Under the pieces are notes generated by a model. The model had not been told where the DNA came from, ran no database searches, and saw only the letters and a list, made by a program, of their open reading frames with translations. A program made the position numbers and the translations under genes. Shown in pieces: positions 1-8,344 of a stretch of DNA of 64,000 nt. The DNA lies in assembly GCF_043235035.1 (NCBI RefSeq), contig NZ_JAZAQF010000059.1, forward strand, positions 1 to 64,000, in the 5' to 3' direction. This DNA comes from CACIAM-69d sp001698445 (GTDB lineage: Bacteria; Cyanobacteriota; Cyanobacteriia; CACIAM-69d). Each line of letters starts with the position of its first letter. Position 1 is the stretch's first letter.

Positions 1-2
1 AG

Positions 3-110
3 CGATTTCGGATCTTCTCAGGACGCTATCGCAATCGTCGTCGCCGTTTTGGCTTGAGGCTTCATCTGCTGGCCGGGTTGCTCAACTACCAGGCAACACA
101 TCCAATTTGA
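3..110 (+). pseudogene. C-terminal end of an IS transposase (cut by window edge)
   Basis: Frame 3 reads to the stop at 108-110 and encodes 35 residues. They contain an Arg-rich stretch (RYRNRRRRFGLR) followed by LLAGLLNY. This resembles the extreme C-terminus of cyanobacterial IS5/IS4-like DDE transposases, which often end in NRRxRFGLRxNLIAGxYN. Only the tail is inside the window, so whether the gene is intact cannot be judged. A mobile element at this edge fits the accessory character of the next 4 kb. Family assignment rests on the tail motif alone. Confidence 0.55.
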
Positions 111-279
111 TTCGTGCAAGAGGTCTAATGAATCCGAGTCGTAATGTTCTGTTTGCTCTGGCTGATGTGTCCAGTGTTGAAGGGCTAATTGGATTCTGGG
201 TTGAAGTTTAGTCCTCAAGCCTTTTCAAAGTATCCCCAAGTGTTCCAAAACACCCCCAAATCATTAGGAGAGAAGGATA

Positions 280-522
280 ATGCAGATTCAAACGCTGGTG
301 ACCCATGACATGACTTTGATGAGCGATCGCACCAGTGTGACGATCGTGGGAAAACGGATCTGTCATTTAACGAATGAGGTTCATTTGAGCTTTGCGTTGA
401 AGCAGCCTCAAGCCTTGGATGATTGCTTGGGGCAAACGGAATCGCTGTGTTTGGTGATGTCTGATGAGGACGCGCGGCTATTGGGGCGATCGCTGTTGGA
501 TTTAGTAACAACGGAGGATTAA
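280..522 (+). CDS. Small hypothetical protein, 80 aa
   Basis: An 80-residue soluble protein with no recognised domain. It is rich in acidic and hydrophobic residues and ends in SDEDARLLGRSLLDLVTTED, an amphipathic helix. An excellent ribosome binding site (AGGAGAGAAGG) lies just upstream of the ATG at 280, the main reason to accept it as a gene. It precedes the xis/MNT/HEPN cluster on the same strand. The function is unknown, and an accessory or antitoxin-like role would be guesswork. Confidence 0.55.
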   Translation: MQIQTLVTHDMTLMSDRTSVTIVGKRICHLTNEVHLSFALKQPQALDDCLGQTESLCLVMSDEDARLLGRSLLDLVTTED

Positions 523-573
523 ATTAGGCCACAGGGCGATCGACCATTGAGACCTATTGCTCGATCGGCTCGA

Positions 574-744
574 TCGTCCACAATTCACATTGACCTAGAA
601 CAAGAAAAAGTCTGGATTCAAGATGACGGCACAGAAGTTGGGGTTGCCAACAAGCTAGTTGAGCGTGGAATTCCCAAAGAGGAAATTGTGCTGGCTTATC
701 ACTTGCCCCTCTCGCGCCGATATGATGGCTTTGCAGTGAGTTGA
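574..744 (+). pseudogene. xisI remnant (C-terminal half only)
   Basis: From about 582 the reading frame encodes IHIDLEQEKVWIQDDGTEVG and continues to DGFAVS. It is nearly identical to the C-terminal half of the full-length XisI at 1623-1958. The N-terminal half, including the MDKLERYRRI start, is missing, and no xisH lies upstream. The preceding bases (about 523-575) are CGATCG-rich filler. It is best read as the left, decayed copy of a duplicated xisI-MNT segment. A start codon near 547 could express a 65-residue stub, but an intact function is unlikely. Confidence 0.75.
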
Positions 745-822
745 CTAGCAATAAGATTTTCATGCATGACATTAATCTAACCCTGTAAACCATTGAATTA
801 GAGACAACAGAGGCGACGATTA

Positions 823-1179
823 ATGACTACACGGCAACTCAACCCTAAACTGCAATCCCGATTAGGCATTACTCAAGAGCAGCTTGCTGAATTTTGCCAA
901 CGATGGAAAGTGGTTGAACTCGCACTCTTTGGCTCAGTTCTCCGCGACGATTTCCGACCCGACAGCGACATCGATATTATGGTTGAGTTTCATCCAGAAG
1001 CTCGCCCCACATTCAGCACCTTAGACCGTATGGAAGCAGAGCTGAAAATTATGTTCGATCGGGAGATTGATTTAATTACTCGCCAAGGAATTGCCAGCAG
1101 TCGCAACTATCTACGCCGCCACGAAATTCTTTCTTCTGCTCAGGTAATTTATGCAACGGGGTCTGCAATTTCTGCTTAA
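823..1179 (+). CDS. MNT-type nucleotidyltransferase (MntA-like), copy 1, without HEPN partner
   Basis: A 118-residue minimal nucleotidyltransferase. The signature GSVLRDDFRPDSDIDIMVEF fits the GS-x10-DxD active site of the MNT/MntA family. In HEPN/MNT toxin-antitoxin modules this enzyme AMPylates a tyrosine of the HEPN toxin. The N-terminal leader (TTRQLNPKLQSRLGITQEQL) closely matches the copy at 2014, but the C-terminal half differs (RPTFSTLDRMEAELKIM), as in other MNT subgroups. No HEPN gene follows; xisH begins 45 bp downstream. It may be an orphan antitoxin left by the duplication. Confidence 0.8.
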   Translation: MTTRQLNPKLQSRLGITQEQLAEFCQRWKVVELALFGSVLRDDFRPDSDIDIMVEFHPEARPTFSTLDRMEAELKIMFDREIDLITRQGIASSRNYLRRHEILSSAQVIYATGSAISA

Positions 1180-1224
1180 AATGTTGCAATCCATCGAGGG
1201 GTATGGTGTCGGAGGTGGTCACTG

Positions 1225-1635
1225 ATGGCAAAAGATCTGTTTCACCATATTGTCAAGTCAGCCCTGATTGCTGAGGGCTGGGAGATTACCCATGATCCTT
1301 TCCCTGTGGACTACGGTGATGTGCAAATGCAAATTGATCTGGGGGCAGAACGCTTACTTGCAGCTCAACGCAATTCCGAGAAAATTGCCGTTGAGGTCAA
1401 AAGCTTCACTCACCCCTCAGCTATTTCCGAGTTTCACACGGCTGTCGGTCAATATTTCAATTATCGCCATGCGTTACGTGCTCAGGAAGCGAATAGAAAG
1501 TTATATTTAGCTGTACCTAGTCAAATATATGATCAATTTTTTAGACTTAAATTTGTCGAAGAAATTGTGAAAGAGCAGCAGATTTTGATTGTGGTTTACA
1601 ACATTAAAATCGGAGGTATTCAATGGATAAACTAG
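1225..1635 (+). CDS. xisH: XisH, fdxN-element excision-controlling-factor family
   Basis: A 136-residue XisH-family protein. The family was named from Anabaena, where xisH and xisI are needed for excision of the fdxN element; structurally it resembles PD-(D/E)xK nucleases. Visible core: an acidic segment DYGDVQMQIDLGAE, then KIAVEVKSF (the ExK of a nuclease-like core), then AVGQYFNYRHAL. A strong SD (GGAGGTGG) precedes the ATG at 1225. The gene overlaps xisI by 13 bp, so the two are translationally coupled. No excision element is visible here, so a role in mobile-element control or defence is inferred from the neighbours. Confidence 0.9.
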   Translation: MAKDLFHHIVKSALIAEGWEITHDPFPVDYGDVQMQIDLGAERLLAAQRNSEKIAVEVKSFTHPSAISEFHTAVGQYFNYRHALRAQEANRKLYLAVPSQIYDQFFRLKFVEEIVKEQQILIVVYNIKIGGIQWIN

Positions 1636-1958
1636 AACGCTACCGGCGAATCATTCAGGAAGTTCTGACTGAGCATAGCCAAATTCAGCCTGCCTATGGC
1701 GAAATTCAGATGAAGTTGATGTTTGATGTGGAGCGCGATCGCTATCAACTGCTGCGTACAGGCTGGCTTGAAGAACGCCGGGTCTATGGCACATTAATTC
1801 ACATTGACCTAGAGCAAGAAAAAGTCTGGATTCAATATGACGGCACAGAAGTTGGGGTTGCCAACGAGCTAGTCGAGCGTGGAATTCCTAAAGAAGAAAT
1901 TGTGCTAGCTTATCACTCGCCCCTCATGCGCCAATATGATGGCTTTGCAGTGAGTTAA
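1623..1958 (+). CDS. xisI: XisI, fdxN-element excision-controlling-factor family
   Basis: A 111-residue XisI protein of normal length for the family, starting MDKLERYRRIIQEVL and ending DGFAVS. It contains the conserved RYQLLRTGW and HIDLEQEKVWIQYDGTE segments. It overlaps the end of xisH by 13 bp and almost certainly acts with it. XisH and XisI pairs are abundant in filamentous cyanobacteria, usually in accessory regions; their biochemical activity is not settled. The C-terminal half is duplicated upstream at 574-744. The next gene on the strand is an MNT nucleotidyltransferase 55 bp downstream. Confidence 0.9.
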   Translation: MDKLERYRRIIQEVLTEHSQIQPAYGEIQMKLMFDVERDRYQLLRTGWLEERRVYGTLIHIDLEQEKVWIQYDGTEVGVANELVERGIPKEEIVLAYHSPLMRQYDGFAVS

Positions 1959-2013
1959 CAAGCAGTAAGTTTCTCATGCATGACATTAATCTAACCCTGT
2001 AAACCGATGATTA

Positions 2014-2352
2014 ATGACTACACAGCAACTCAACCCTAACCTCCAATCCCGATTAGGCATTACTCCAGAACAGCTTGCTGAGTTTTGCCAACGATGGAAA
2101 GTGGCTGAACTTGCTCTCTTTGGCTCAGTTCTCAGAGATGACTTTTCCGTGAGTAGCGATGTAGATATCTTGGTCAACTTTGCTCCTCATCATTCTTGGG
2201 GCTTGGAGTTTGTTCAAATGCGAGAAGAATTAGCGACTCTCTTGCAACGACCAGTTGATTTATTAACTCGTCAAAGTGTGATGAACAGCCATAACGCCCT
2301 TCGCCGCCAAGCAATCTTAGATTCAGCGGAAGTCATTTATGAAGCGAGATAA
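2014..2352 (+). CDS. mntA: MNT-type nucleotidyltransferase antitoxin (MntA-like), copy 2
   Basis: A 112-residue minimal nucleotidyltransferase with GSVLRDDFSVSSDVDILVNF, the GS-x10-DxD catalytic motif. Its stop overlaps the start of the HEPN gene at 2339 by 14 bp, the usual arrangement of MntA/HepT modules. In characterised pairs MntA neutralises HepT by adding AMP units to the tyrosine of the RX4HXY motif. The N-terminal leader is almost the same as in the orphan copy at 823, while the C-terminal half is the common type that partners DUF86 toxins (GLEFVQMREELATLLQRPVDLL). Confidence 0.9.
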   Translation: MTTQQLNPNLQSRLGITPEQLAEFCQRWKVAELALFGSVLRDDFSVSSDVDILVNFAPHHSWGLEFVQMREELATLLQRPVDLLTRQSVMNSHNALRRQAILDSAEVIYEAR

Positions 2353-2680
2353 GCAGACATTAGTAGATATTTTTACTGCCACCCAACAAGCATTACTGTA
2401 CGCTCAGGGTATCGATCAAGATAGCCTAAAACAAGATGATGAAAAACAAGCTGCAATTCTATATCGACTCATTGTTATTGGAGAAGCAACCAAACGTCTA
2501 TCCAATGAATTTCGTTCGCAATATCCAACGATTCCCTGGCGGCAAATGGCTGGTTTAAGAGATGTTATGATTCATGATTATGACGAACTGGATCTCGATA
2601 TTCTTTGGAACGTAATTCATATTAACTTGCCTGATATTTGTTCAAAAATTCAAGCGATTTTAGAAAGTCTAGATGACTAA
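2339..2680 (+). CDS. hepT: HEPN-domain toxin (HepT-like, DUF86)
   Basis: A 113-residue all-helical HEPN protein. The RX4HXY signature is present as RDVMIHDY (Arg74, His79, Tyr81). In this family Arg and His form the RNase centre and Tyr is the target of the cognate MNT. The upstream LYRLIVIGEATKRLS segment is the conserved DUF86 helix. It overlaps the MntA-like gene by 14 bp, giving a complete two-gene type VII-like toxin-antitoxin module. All key residues are intact, so activity is plausible. Confidence 0.9.
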   Translation: MKRDKQTLVDIFTATQQALLYAQGIDQDSLKQDDEKQAAILYRLIVIGEATKRLSNEFRSQYPTIPWRQMAGLRDVMIHDYDELDLDILWNVIHINLPDICSKIQAILESLDD

Positions 2681-2743
2681 AACTTAGGCTAGTCAAAACC
2701 TATTATCAAAGTTTGATCGCGCATTAATCACAGTGGGAGCAGC

Positions 2744-2880
2744 AGTAGGGTGGGCATTGCCCACCTACACCTATAGCTCATCGCTAATGCAATCTGATTG
2801 CACTGCCGGAAGAGGCGATCATTGTTTTGAGGATGAATGCTGTTTTGGCTGGATAGCAGTGGGCATTGCCCACCCTACTT
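2744..2880. repeat. MITE-like inverted repeat (GTAGGGTGGGCA...)
   Basis: A 22-base arm at 2744-2765 and its inverted copy at 2858-2879 match at 20 of 22 positions. Each arm contains the palindrome GTGGGCATTGCCCAC. About 90 bp lie between the arms. Repeats with this GTAGGGTGGGCA motif are common in cyanobacterial genomes and look like small non-autonomous elements. It sits between the HEPN gene and the Shedu gene and would fold into a hairpin if transcribed. Confidence 0.7.
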
Positions 2881-2922
2881 GCTCGCTACAATATGATACG
2901 CAGCTAGTACTCAGAAAAGCAT

Positions 2923-4359
2923 ATGAAAAGTGGGCTTAAAAAGTGGCAACTGACGCTAGATGGTGCAAGCCCAATGGTATTGACGGAGGAGGAAGGAGAG
3001 GCCACACAGCAGTTGACATCAGAGCAGGTCGCGTTTGTGGATGCTGTCTCAGCATCCATCAAGGCGTATCTCAAGGCTACTGAATCTCTGAGTGCTGGAC
3101 AATACGCACATTTGAGGGATGCAATTCCTGCTTATCTTGCTGACCCTGGAAACGTTCTCATAGCTATTTGCTCCGACGGAGTTGTTGTCCGCTATGAGAG
3201 GAAAAGAGATGAAGAGCGACGTTTGCTGTTCGCTGTTCTTCCACAAAGTATCGTGACTGGGGCTGCTATCTTGTCTCAAAACCTCGTGCACATCGCATCT
3301 CCAGCAGTTCCTCTCCCAGAGAGCCAGGAATTCGGTGCAGATCTCAAGCTTTGTGTTATTTCTCCCCAGCAAGGTGAGCCTCGGGATGTAATGGCATTGC
3401 GCCTTTGGTTTCATGTAGAAAATGCCTTTCCGGAAGCATCTAATCCTCCAGGTGCAAAGCCACACTGCCTCCTGTCCGTAAGGAACCAAATAGATCTGGA
3501 ATTGCACGGAGTCTTACTTGGAACGGACGAGAAGCTGACTCCTGAACAACCCTTCATCGCCCGATCTTCATTGCGAGTGGATGTGGGGTGGGATTGTATA
3601 GAAGTCTTCCCCGGCACTGACGACAGCAATTGGAATCCTAACTGCGCACCCCTATGGGCAGAACGGGATTTGCTCGGTGCTCTACTCATTGCTCAGACGG
3701 CAGAGGCTCAATTAAGTACTCTGGATCCAAGAGCCTCCGCACGCCGGGCGTACGCCAAACTTCTCACAGAATTCAAGACTCTGCTTGACTCAAATCCAGA
3801 ACGTGAGCAAGTGCTGCAGACGTTCCTACAAAGCCATCCGATTTTGCTGTGTCCAACCTATGCTCGGATGTGGCCTAAGTTGCCACTTGGGTCTAATGTC
3901 ACTGACTTCGTCTTTTGCACGGCTACCGGCGAGTACCTACTTGTGGAATTGGAGCGATCTACATTGCCACTCTTTCGGCAAGATGGCCACCCTACGGCTG
4001 ATCTCACTCATGCTCAAGGGCAGATTGTGGACTGGAAGCGCTATCTAGAAGATAACCTTCAAACAGTTCAGAGAGAGCTTGGGTTGACCAGCATTTCCGC
4101 AAGCCCGAACGGGCTTCTTGTCATCGGCCGTTCTAGCTCTCTTCAGCCTAGAGATCGGCGCAAACTACAGACCATGATGAACGAAAGCCCAAAGCTCCGA
4201 ATCATGACTTACGACGATATCTATGATAACGCTCGGGCAGTGCTAGAGAACTTGCTTGGGCCTATGTGGGATTCAGGTGGCACTACACAGATCTACTATC
4301 CTCCCAAGACTGAAAGCTACCCCTATTACTCAACTAGTAGGTCAGAAACAACCGAGTAG
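2923..4359 (+). CDS. Shedu-type anti-phage nuclease (SduA, DUF4263 C-terminal domain)
   Basis: A 478-residue protein. Residues about 285-440 match the DUF4263/Shedu nuclease domain: FLQSHPILL, then LGSNVTDFVF (Asp328), YLLVELERS (Glu342, Glu344) and HAQGQIVDWKRYL (Gln367). This is a PD-(D/E)xK-like core. The usual ExK is written E-L-E-R here, which may be a subgroup feature. The first 280 residues show no recognisable domain and could be the sensor; variable N-termini are typical of Shedu. Shedu works as a single-gene phage defence, and this copy stands alone on the + strand. Codon use is less CGATCG-rich than the core genes, suggesting acquisition. Confidence 0.78.
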   Translation: MKSGLKKWQLTLDGASPMVLTEEEGEATQQLTSEQVAFVDAVSASIKAYLKATESLSAGQYAHLRDAIPAYLADPGNVLIAICSDGVVVRYERKRDEERRLLFAVLPQSIVTGAAILSQNLVHIASPAVPLPESQEFGADLKLCVISPQQGEPRDVMALRLWFHVENAFPEASNPPGAKPHCLLSVRNQIDLELHGVLLGTDEKLTPEQPFIARSSLRVDVGWDCIEVFPGTDDSNWNPNCAPLWAERDLLGALLIAQTAEAQLSTLDPRASARRAYAKLLTEFKTLLDSNPEREQVLQTFLQSHPILLCPTYARMWPKLPLGSNVTDFVFCTATGEYLLVELERSTLPLFRQDGHPTADLTHAQGQIVDWKRYLEDNLQTVQRELGLTSISASPNGLLVIGRSSSLQPRDRRKLQTMMNESPKLRIMTYDDIYDNARAVLENLLGPMWDSGGTTQIYYPPKTESYPYYSTSRSETTE

Positions 4360-4387
4360 TCTTTTAGTTTCTTGCCGCAATGAACGA

Positions 4388-4423
4388 TTGAGACTACACC
4401 CATAAAGATGAGTGCAGTCTCAA
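4388..4423. terminator. Bidirectional terminator-like hairpin between converging genes
   Basis: TTGAGACT at 4388-4395 pairs perfectly with AGTCTCAA at 4416-4423. It lies in the 81-bp gap between the Shedu gene (+) and metH (-) and could stop both transcripts. Confidence 0.6.
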
Positions 4424-4440
4424 ATTAAGCAAAATTACTC

Positions 4441-7400
4441 CTACGCCGTGAAGTACTTCGCGATCGGGTGGTAAGCAACGATCGCCGTGGTGGACTGCTC
4501 CGGATAAAGCTGTTCGCTCTCGTCCATATACATGTTGATTCGATCGGTTTGCAGCAACTGCAACTGAATCAATTGATCCTGAATATTCGGACAAGCCGGA
4601 TAGCCAAAGCTGTAGCGCGATCCCTGATAACGCTGGGCTAAAATGTCCCGCAATTTGTCCGGTTCCTGCGCACCAAACCCCAGTTCCCGCCGAATGCGAG
4701 CATGCGTCCATTCCGCCAGCGCTTCCGCCGTTTGCACCGCCATCCCGTGGAAGTACAAATAATCGGAATATTGATTCGCCGCAAACAGCTTTTGGGCATA
4801 TTCCGTGGCAATTTCGCCCACCGTCACCGCTTGCATCGGGAACACATCAAAGATGCCCAACTCCTTCGGTGCAAAGAAATCGGCAATGCAAAGGCGGCGC
4901 ATAGAACCTTGGCGCGGAAACTCAAATTGGGCGATCGGCTCCAGGTTGGTTTCCCCCGCGCTGACCGCTTCCGGGTCGTAGATATAGAGCGTATTCCCCG
5001 CCGCATTGCAGGGAAAATAGCCATAGATCACTTGCGGTTGCAACAGGTTTTCCGCCAGCACCTTGGCTTTCCATTCCGCCAAAATTGGCCGCACTTTGGC
5101 ATCAATAAAGGCATCGTAATCCTCGCGGGATTGTTCCTTCGGTTTGCGGAATTGCCATTGACCAACGAACAAGGCTTGCAGGTCGAGATAGTTGAACACC
5201 TCCTCGATCGCAATGTCCGATGGGTTCAACAATTGGCTGCCCCAGAACGGCGGTTGGGGGCGATCGATGTTTGGGTCAACTGCTTCCGATCGTCGCGTGT
5301 CAATCACCTTCGGTTTCTCAGCTTTGGCGGGTTTCTCAGCCGCATCGTCGCCATCCGCCTTGGCTTGGCCATAGCGACCCAACGCCGCCGGATCATCGGC
5401 AAATTCCCCTAAAAAGCCCTGGAAATCGTCCCATTGTTCAGCGGCCTTCGCGGGCATCAACTTATCCATAAAGCTGAGATCCGAGAAAGCATCTTTGCCA
5501 TAGATCACCCGACCGCGATAGGTCTTTTGGCAATCTTCATAGACAAATTTCGGCGTGAGGGCCGCGCCGCCCAAAATCACGGGCACAGTAATCCCGCGAT
5601 CGTTGAAGGTCTCCAGGTTTTCCTTCATGAACGCTGTGGATTTCACCAACAAACCGCTCATGGCAATGCAATCGGGCTTGTGTTGCTCATAGGCATCAAT
5701 GATGTTTTCCACGGGCTGTTTAATGCCCAAATTAATCACCCGATAGCCGTTGTTGGTGAGGATAATATCCACCAGGTTTTTGCCAATGTCATGCACATCG
5801 CCCTTGACCGTGGCGATCACGAAAGTGCCCTTGGCGTTGTTGCTGGTTTCGGATTTCTCCATGTGCGGTTCCAAAAAGGCCACCGCCGCTTTCATGGTTT
5901 CCGCCGACTGCAACACAAAGGGCAATTGCATTTGACCCGAGGCAAACAATTCACCCACTACCTTCATCCCATCCAACAGATAGGTGTTGATGATTTCTAG
6001 GGGTGGATATTGGGTCATGGCCTGCTGCAAGATGGCTTCGAGGCCCAACCGTTCGCCATCGATGATGTGGCGTTTCAGCTTCTCTTCAAGGGAGAGGTTT
6101 TCATCTACACCCGCCGCTTTTTTGGTGGTGGCTCCTTCAAAGAGTTGAGTTAACTGGGTCAGGGGATCATAAACACAAACATCCCCCTCAAATCGGCGAC
6201 GATCGAAGATCAAATCGCGACAAACTTCCTGGTGCTCTGGCTCAATTTTCGCTAGGGGTAAAATCTTAGCCGCACTGACGATCGAGGAGTCCATCCCCAC
6301 CTGCATGCACTCATGCAGGAACATGGAGTTCAGCACCTGCCGCGCCGCCGGATTCAAACCAAAGGAGATGTTAGAAACACCCAGCAAAATGTGGCAGCCA
6401 GGCAGATTTTCCCGAATCAAGCGAATTGATTCGATCGTGGCGGCTCCGTTTTTGCGGTCTTCTTCAATGCCAGTGGAAATCGGCAGGGCCAGGGTATCGA
6501 AGAAGATTTCATGGGCGGGAATCCCAAACTCCACCGCTTGCCGATAGGCTCGCTGGGCGATCGCAAATTTTTTCTCGGCGGTGCGGGCCATTCCGTCTTC
6601 ATCGATCGTCCCGATCACCACCCCAGCGCCATAGGTTTTGGCCAGCTCCAGCACTTTCAAAAAGCGCTCTTCGCCGTCTTCATAATTGGTGGAATTCAGC
6701 AAACATTTGCCGCCGGCCACCTTCAAACCGGCTTCCATTTTTTGCCATTCCGTGGAGTCCAACATCAGCGGCAAAGTGACATTATTCACCAGCCGTGAAA
6801 CCAGCTCCCGCATATCCCGTTCGCCATCGCGGCCCACATAGTCCACGTTCACATCCAGCACGTGGGCCCCTTCGCGAACTTGGGCTTTGGCCAGGGAAAC
6901 TAGCCCATCCCAATCTTCAGCGTTCAGCAGTTCTCGGCATTTTTTGGAACCGCTGGCGTTGAGCCGCTCACCCACAATCAGGAAGGAATTATCCTGCTGA
7001 TAAAGCTGAGTGCCATAAATCGAAGCGGCGGCGGGTTCGTAATGTAATGGGTTGCGATCGAACCGGCCCGGTTCCAGGTTTTCGGGAACTCGAATCTCGC
7101 GGGCTTTGGGTTGCAAGGATTCGGAAATGCCGACCAATTCCTTGATGTGGTCGGGGCGCGTGCCGCAGCAACCGCCCACCACTTGCACGCCCCAATCTTC
7201 CACGAATTTGTGCAGGGCCATCCGCAATTCCATCGGGGTCAGGCGGTAGTGGGCATGGCCGCCGACGTTTTCCGGTAAGCCCGCGTTGGGAATGCAGGAC
7301 ACCACAAAGGGCGATCGCTCGCAGAGATAGCGAATATGCTCCGCCATTCGATCGGGACCAGTGGCACAATTCAACCCCAAAATATCGATCGGGTAGGGTT

Positions 7401-8049
7401 CCAAAATCGCCACCACGGCGTTGATATCCGTCCCCACCAACATCGTGCCGGTGGTTTCCATCGTCACCGAAACCATTAATGGAATCCGCGATCCTTTCTC
7501 AGCAAAAACCTCCTCGATCGCGTTCAGTGCTGACTTAATTTGCAACACGTCTTGGCAGGTTTCAATAATCAGCAAATCTGCGCCCCCATCAAACAGCGCC
7601 GAAGCCTGTTCGGCGTAGGCCGCTTTCATCGTGTCGTAGTCAATGTGGCCCAGGGTCGGTAGTTTGGTTCCCGGCCCCATGGAACCGGCCACAAAGCGCG
7701 GTTTTTCTGGGGTGGAAAATTCGCGAGTGAGTTCCTTGGCCAGTTCCACGGCCTTGCGGTTTAACGCGTAGGCTTGGTCGGCTAAATCGTATTCCGCCAA
7801 GACGATCGAAGTTCCCCCAAAGGTGTCGGTTTCGATCACATCTGCACCTGCCTTCAGATATTCCCGGTGCACATAGGCCACGGCTTCCGGCTTGCTTTGC
7901 ACCAAATACTCATTACACCCCTCATACTGCGGGCCGCCAAAGTCTTCGGCCGTCAGGTTCTGCGCCTGGAGGAGCGTCCCCATGCCGCCATCAAAAACGA
8001 TGACCGGACGCGAAGGGTGATGCAACCGTTCCAAAAAGGGATGAGTCAT
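4441..8049 (-). CDS. metH: Cobalamin-dependent methionine synthase MetH
   Basis: A full-length 1202-residue MetH, which transfers the methyl group of 5-methyltetrahydrofolate to homocysteine through methylcobalamin. The four modules are in order: homocysteine/zinc domain at about 10-310 (zinc ligands Cys228, Cys294 and Cys295 in GLNCATG and GGCCGT), pterin-binding barrel at about 355-620, cobalamin domain with DVHDIG (751-756; His753 is the lower cobalt ligand), and a C-terminal AdoMet-dependent reactivation domain. An Ala/Lys/Asp-rich linker near residue 900 separates the last two. It is a single-gene unit. No clear cobalamin riboswitch is seen upstream. Confidence 0.97.
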   Translation of the reverse strand: MTHPFLERLHHPSRPVIVFDGGMGTLLQAQNLTAEDFGGPQYEGCNEYLVQSKPEAVAYVHREYLKAGADVIETDTFGGTSIVLAEYDLADQAYALNRKAVELAKELTREFSTPEKPRFVAGSMGPGTKLPTLGHIDYDTMKAAYAEQASALFDGGADLLIIETCQDVLQIKSALNAIEEVFAEKGSRIPLMVSVTMETTGTMLVGTDINAVVAILEPYPIDILGLNCATGPDRMAEHIRYLCERSPFVVSCIPNAGLPENVGGHAHYRLTPMELRMALHKFVEDWGVQVVGGCCGTRPDHIKELVGISESLQPKAREIRVPENLEPGRFDRNPLHYEPAAASIYGTQLYQQDNSFLIVGERLNASGSKKCRELLNAEDWDGLVSLAKAQVREGAHVLDVNVDYVGRDGERDMRELVSRLVNNVTLPLMLDSTEWQKMEAGLKVAGGKCLLNSTNYEDGEERFLKVLELAKTYGAGVVIGTIDEDGMARTAEKKFAIAQRAYRQAVEFGIPAHEIFFDTLALPISTGIEEDRKNGAATIESIRLIRENLPGCHILLGVSNISFGLNPAARQVLNSMFLHECMQVGMDSSIVSAAKILPLAKIEPEHQEVCRDLIFDRRRFEGDVCVYDPLTQLTQLFEGATTKKAAGVDENLSLEEKLKRHIIDGERLGLEAILQQAMTQYPPLEIINTYLLDGMKVVGELFASGQMQLPFVLQSAETMKAAVAFLEPHMEKSETSNNAKGTFVIATVKGDVHDIGKNLVDIILTNNGYRVINLGIKQPVENIIDAYEQHKPDCIAMSGLLVKSTAFMKENLETFNDRGITVPVILGGAALTPKFVYEDCQKTYRGRVIYGKDAFSDLSFMDKLMPAKAAEQWDDFQGFLGEFADDPAALGRYGQAKADGDDAAEKPAKAEKPKVIDTRRSEAVDPNIDRPQPPFWGSQLLNPSDIAIEEVFNYLDLQALFVGQWQFRKPKEQSREDYDAFIDAKVRPILAEWKAKVLAENLLQPQVIYGYFPCNAAGNTLYIYDPEAVSAGETNLEPIAQFEFPRQGSMRRLCIADFFAPKELGIFDVFPMQAVTVGEIATEYAQKLFAANQYSDYLYFHGMAVQTAEALAEWTHARIRRELGFGAQEPDKLRDILAQRYQGSRYSFGYPACPNIQDQLIQLQLLQTDRINMYMDESEQLYPEQSTTAIVAYHPIAKYFTA

Positions 8050-8344
8050 GGTCAGGGATGGAGCAGCAATTGGAATGCGAACAGGTTGGGGCGTGGCACT
8101 GTACTGTTGACCAGCACGGTTGATTAGCCCATGGGGCCAATGTCCCTATTGTGCCGGATTTGGCCGAGAGGTCTAGGCCCGGCGTGATTTCCGCAACCAA
8201 GCAGCACCGATCGCCCAGGAGGTCTAAACAGCCCAAACGGCTATCGGGTGAGCCTCATCAATCAGCAGAGACCAGATGCTCAAACCCTGCCCCCCAGGAC
8301 TGCGAAGGCTTGGCCAGTCACCCAGTTGACTCCTCAGACATGGG

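Noticed and set aside
2733..2939. Open frame on the plus strand with VGWALPTYTY
   Set aside because: It is produced by the MITE-like repeat GTAGGGTGGGCA; such frames recur wherever this repeat occurs and there is no SD.
8150..8225. tRNA-like segment TGGCCGAGAGGTCTAGGC
   Set aside because: It resembles a D-arm, but no anticodon stem, T-arm (GTTCGA) or acceptor pairing follows.
8050..8344. Cobalamin riboswitch upstream of metH
   Set aside because: A partial AGTGCCACGCC is seen but not a convincing B12 box nor the surrounding stems.
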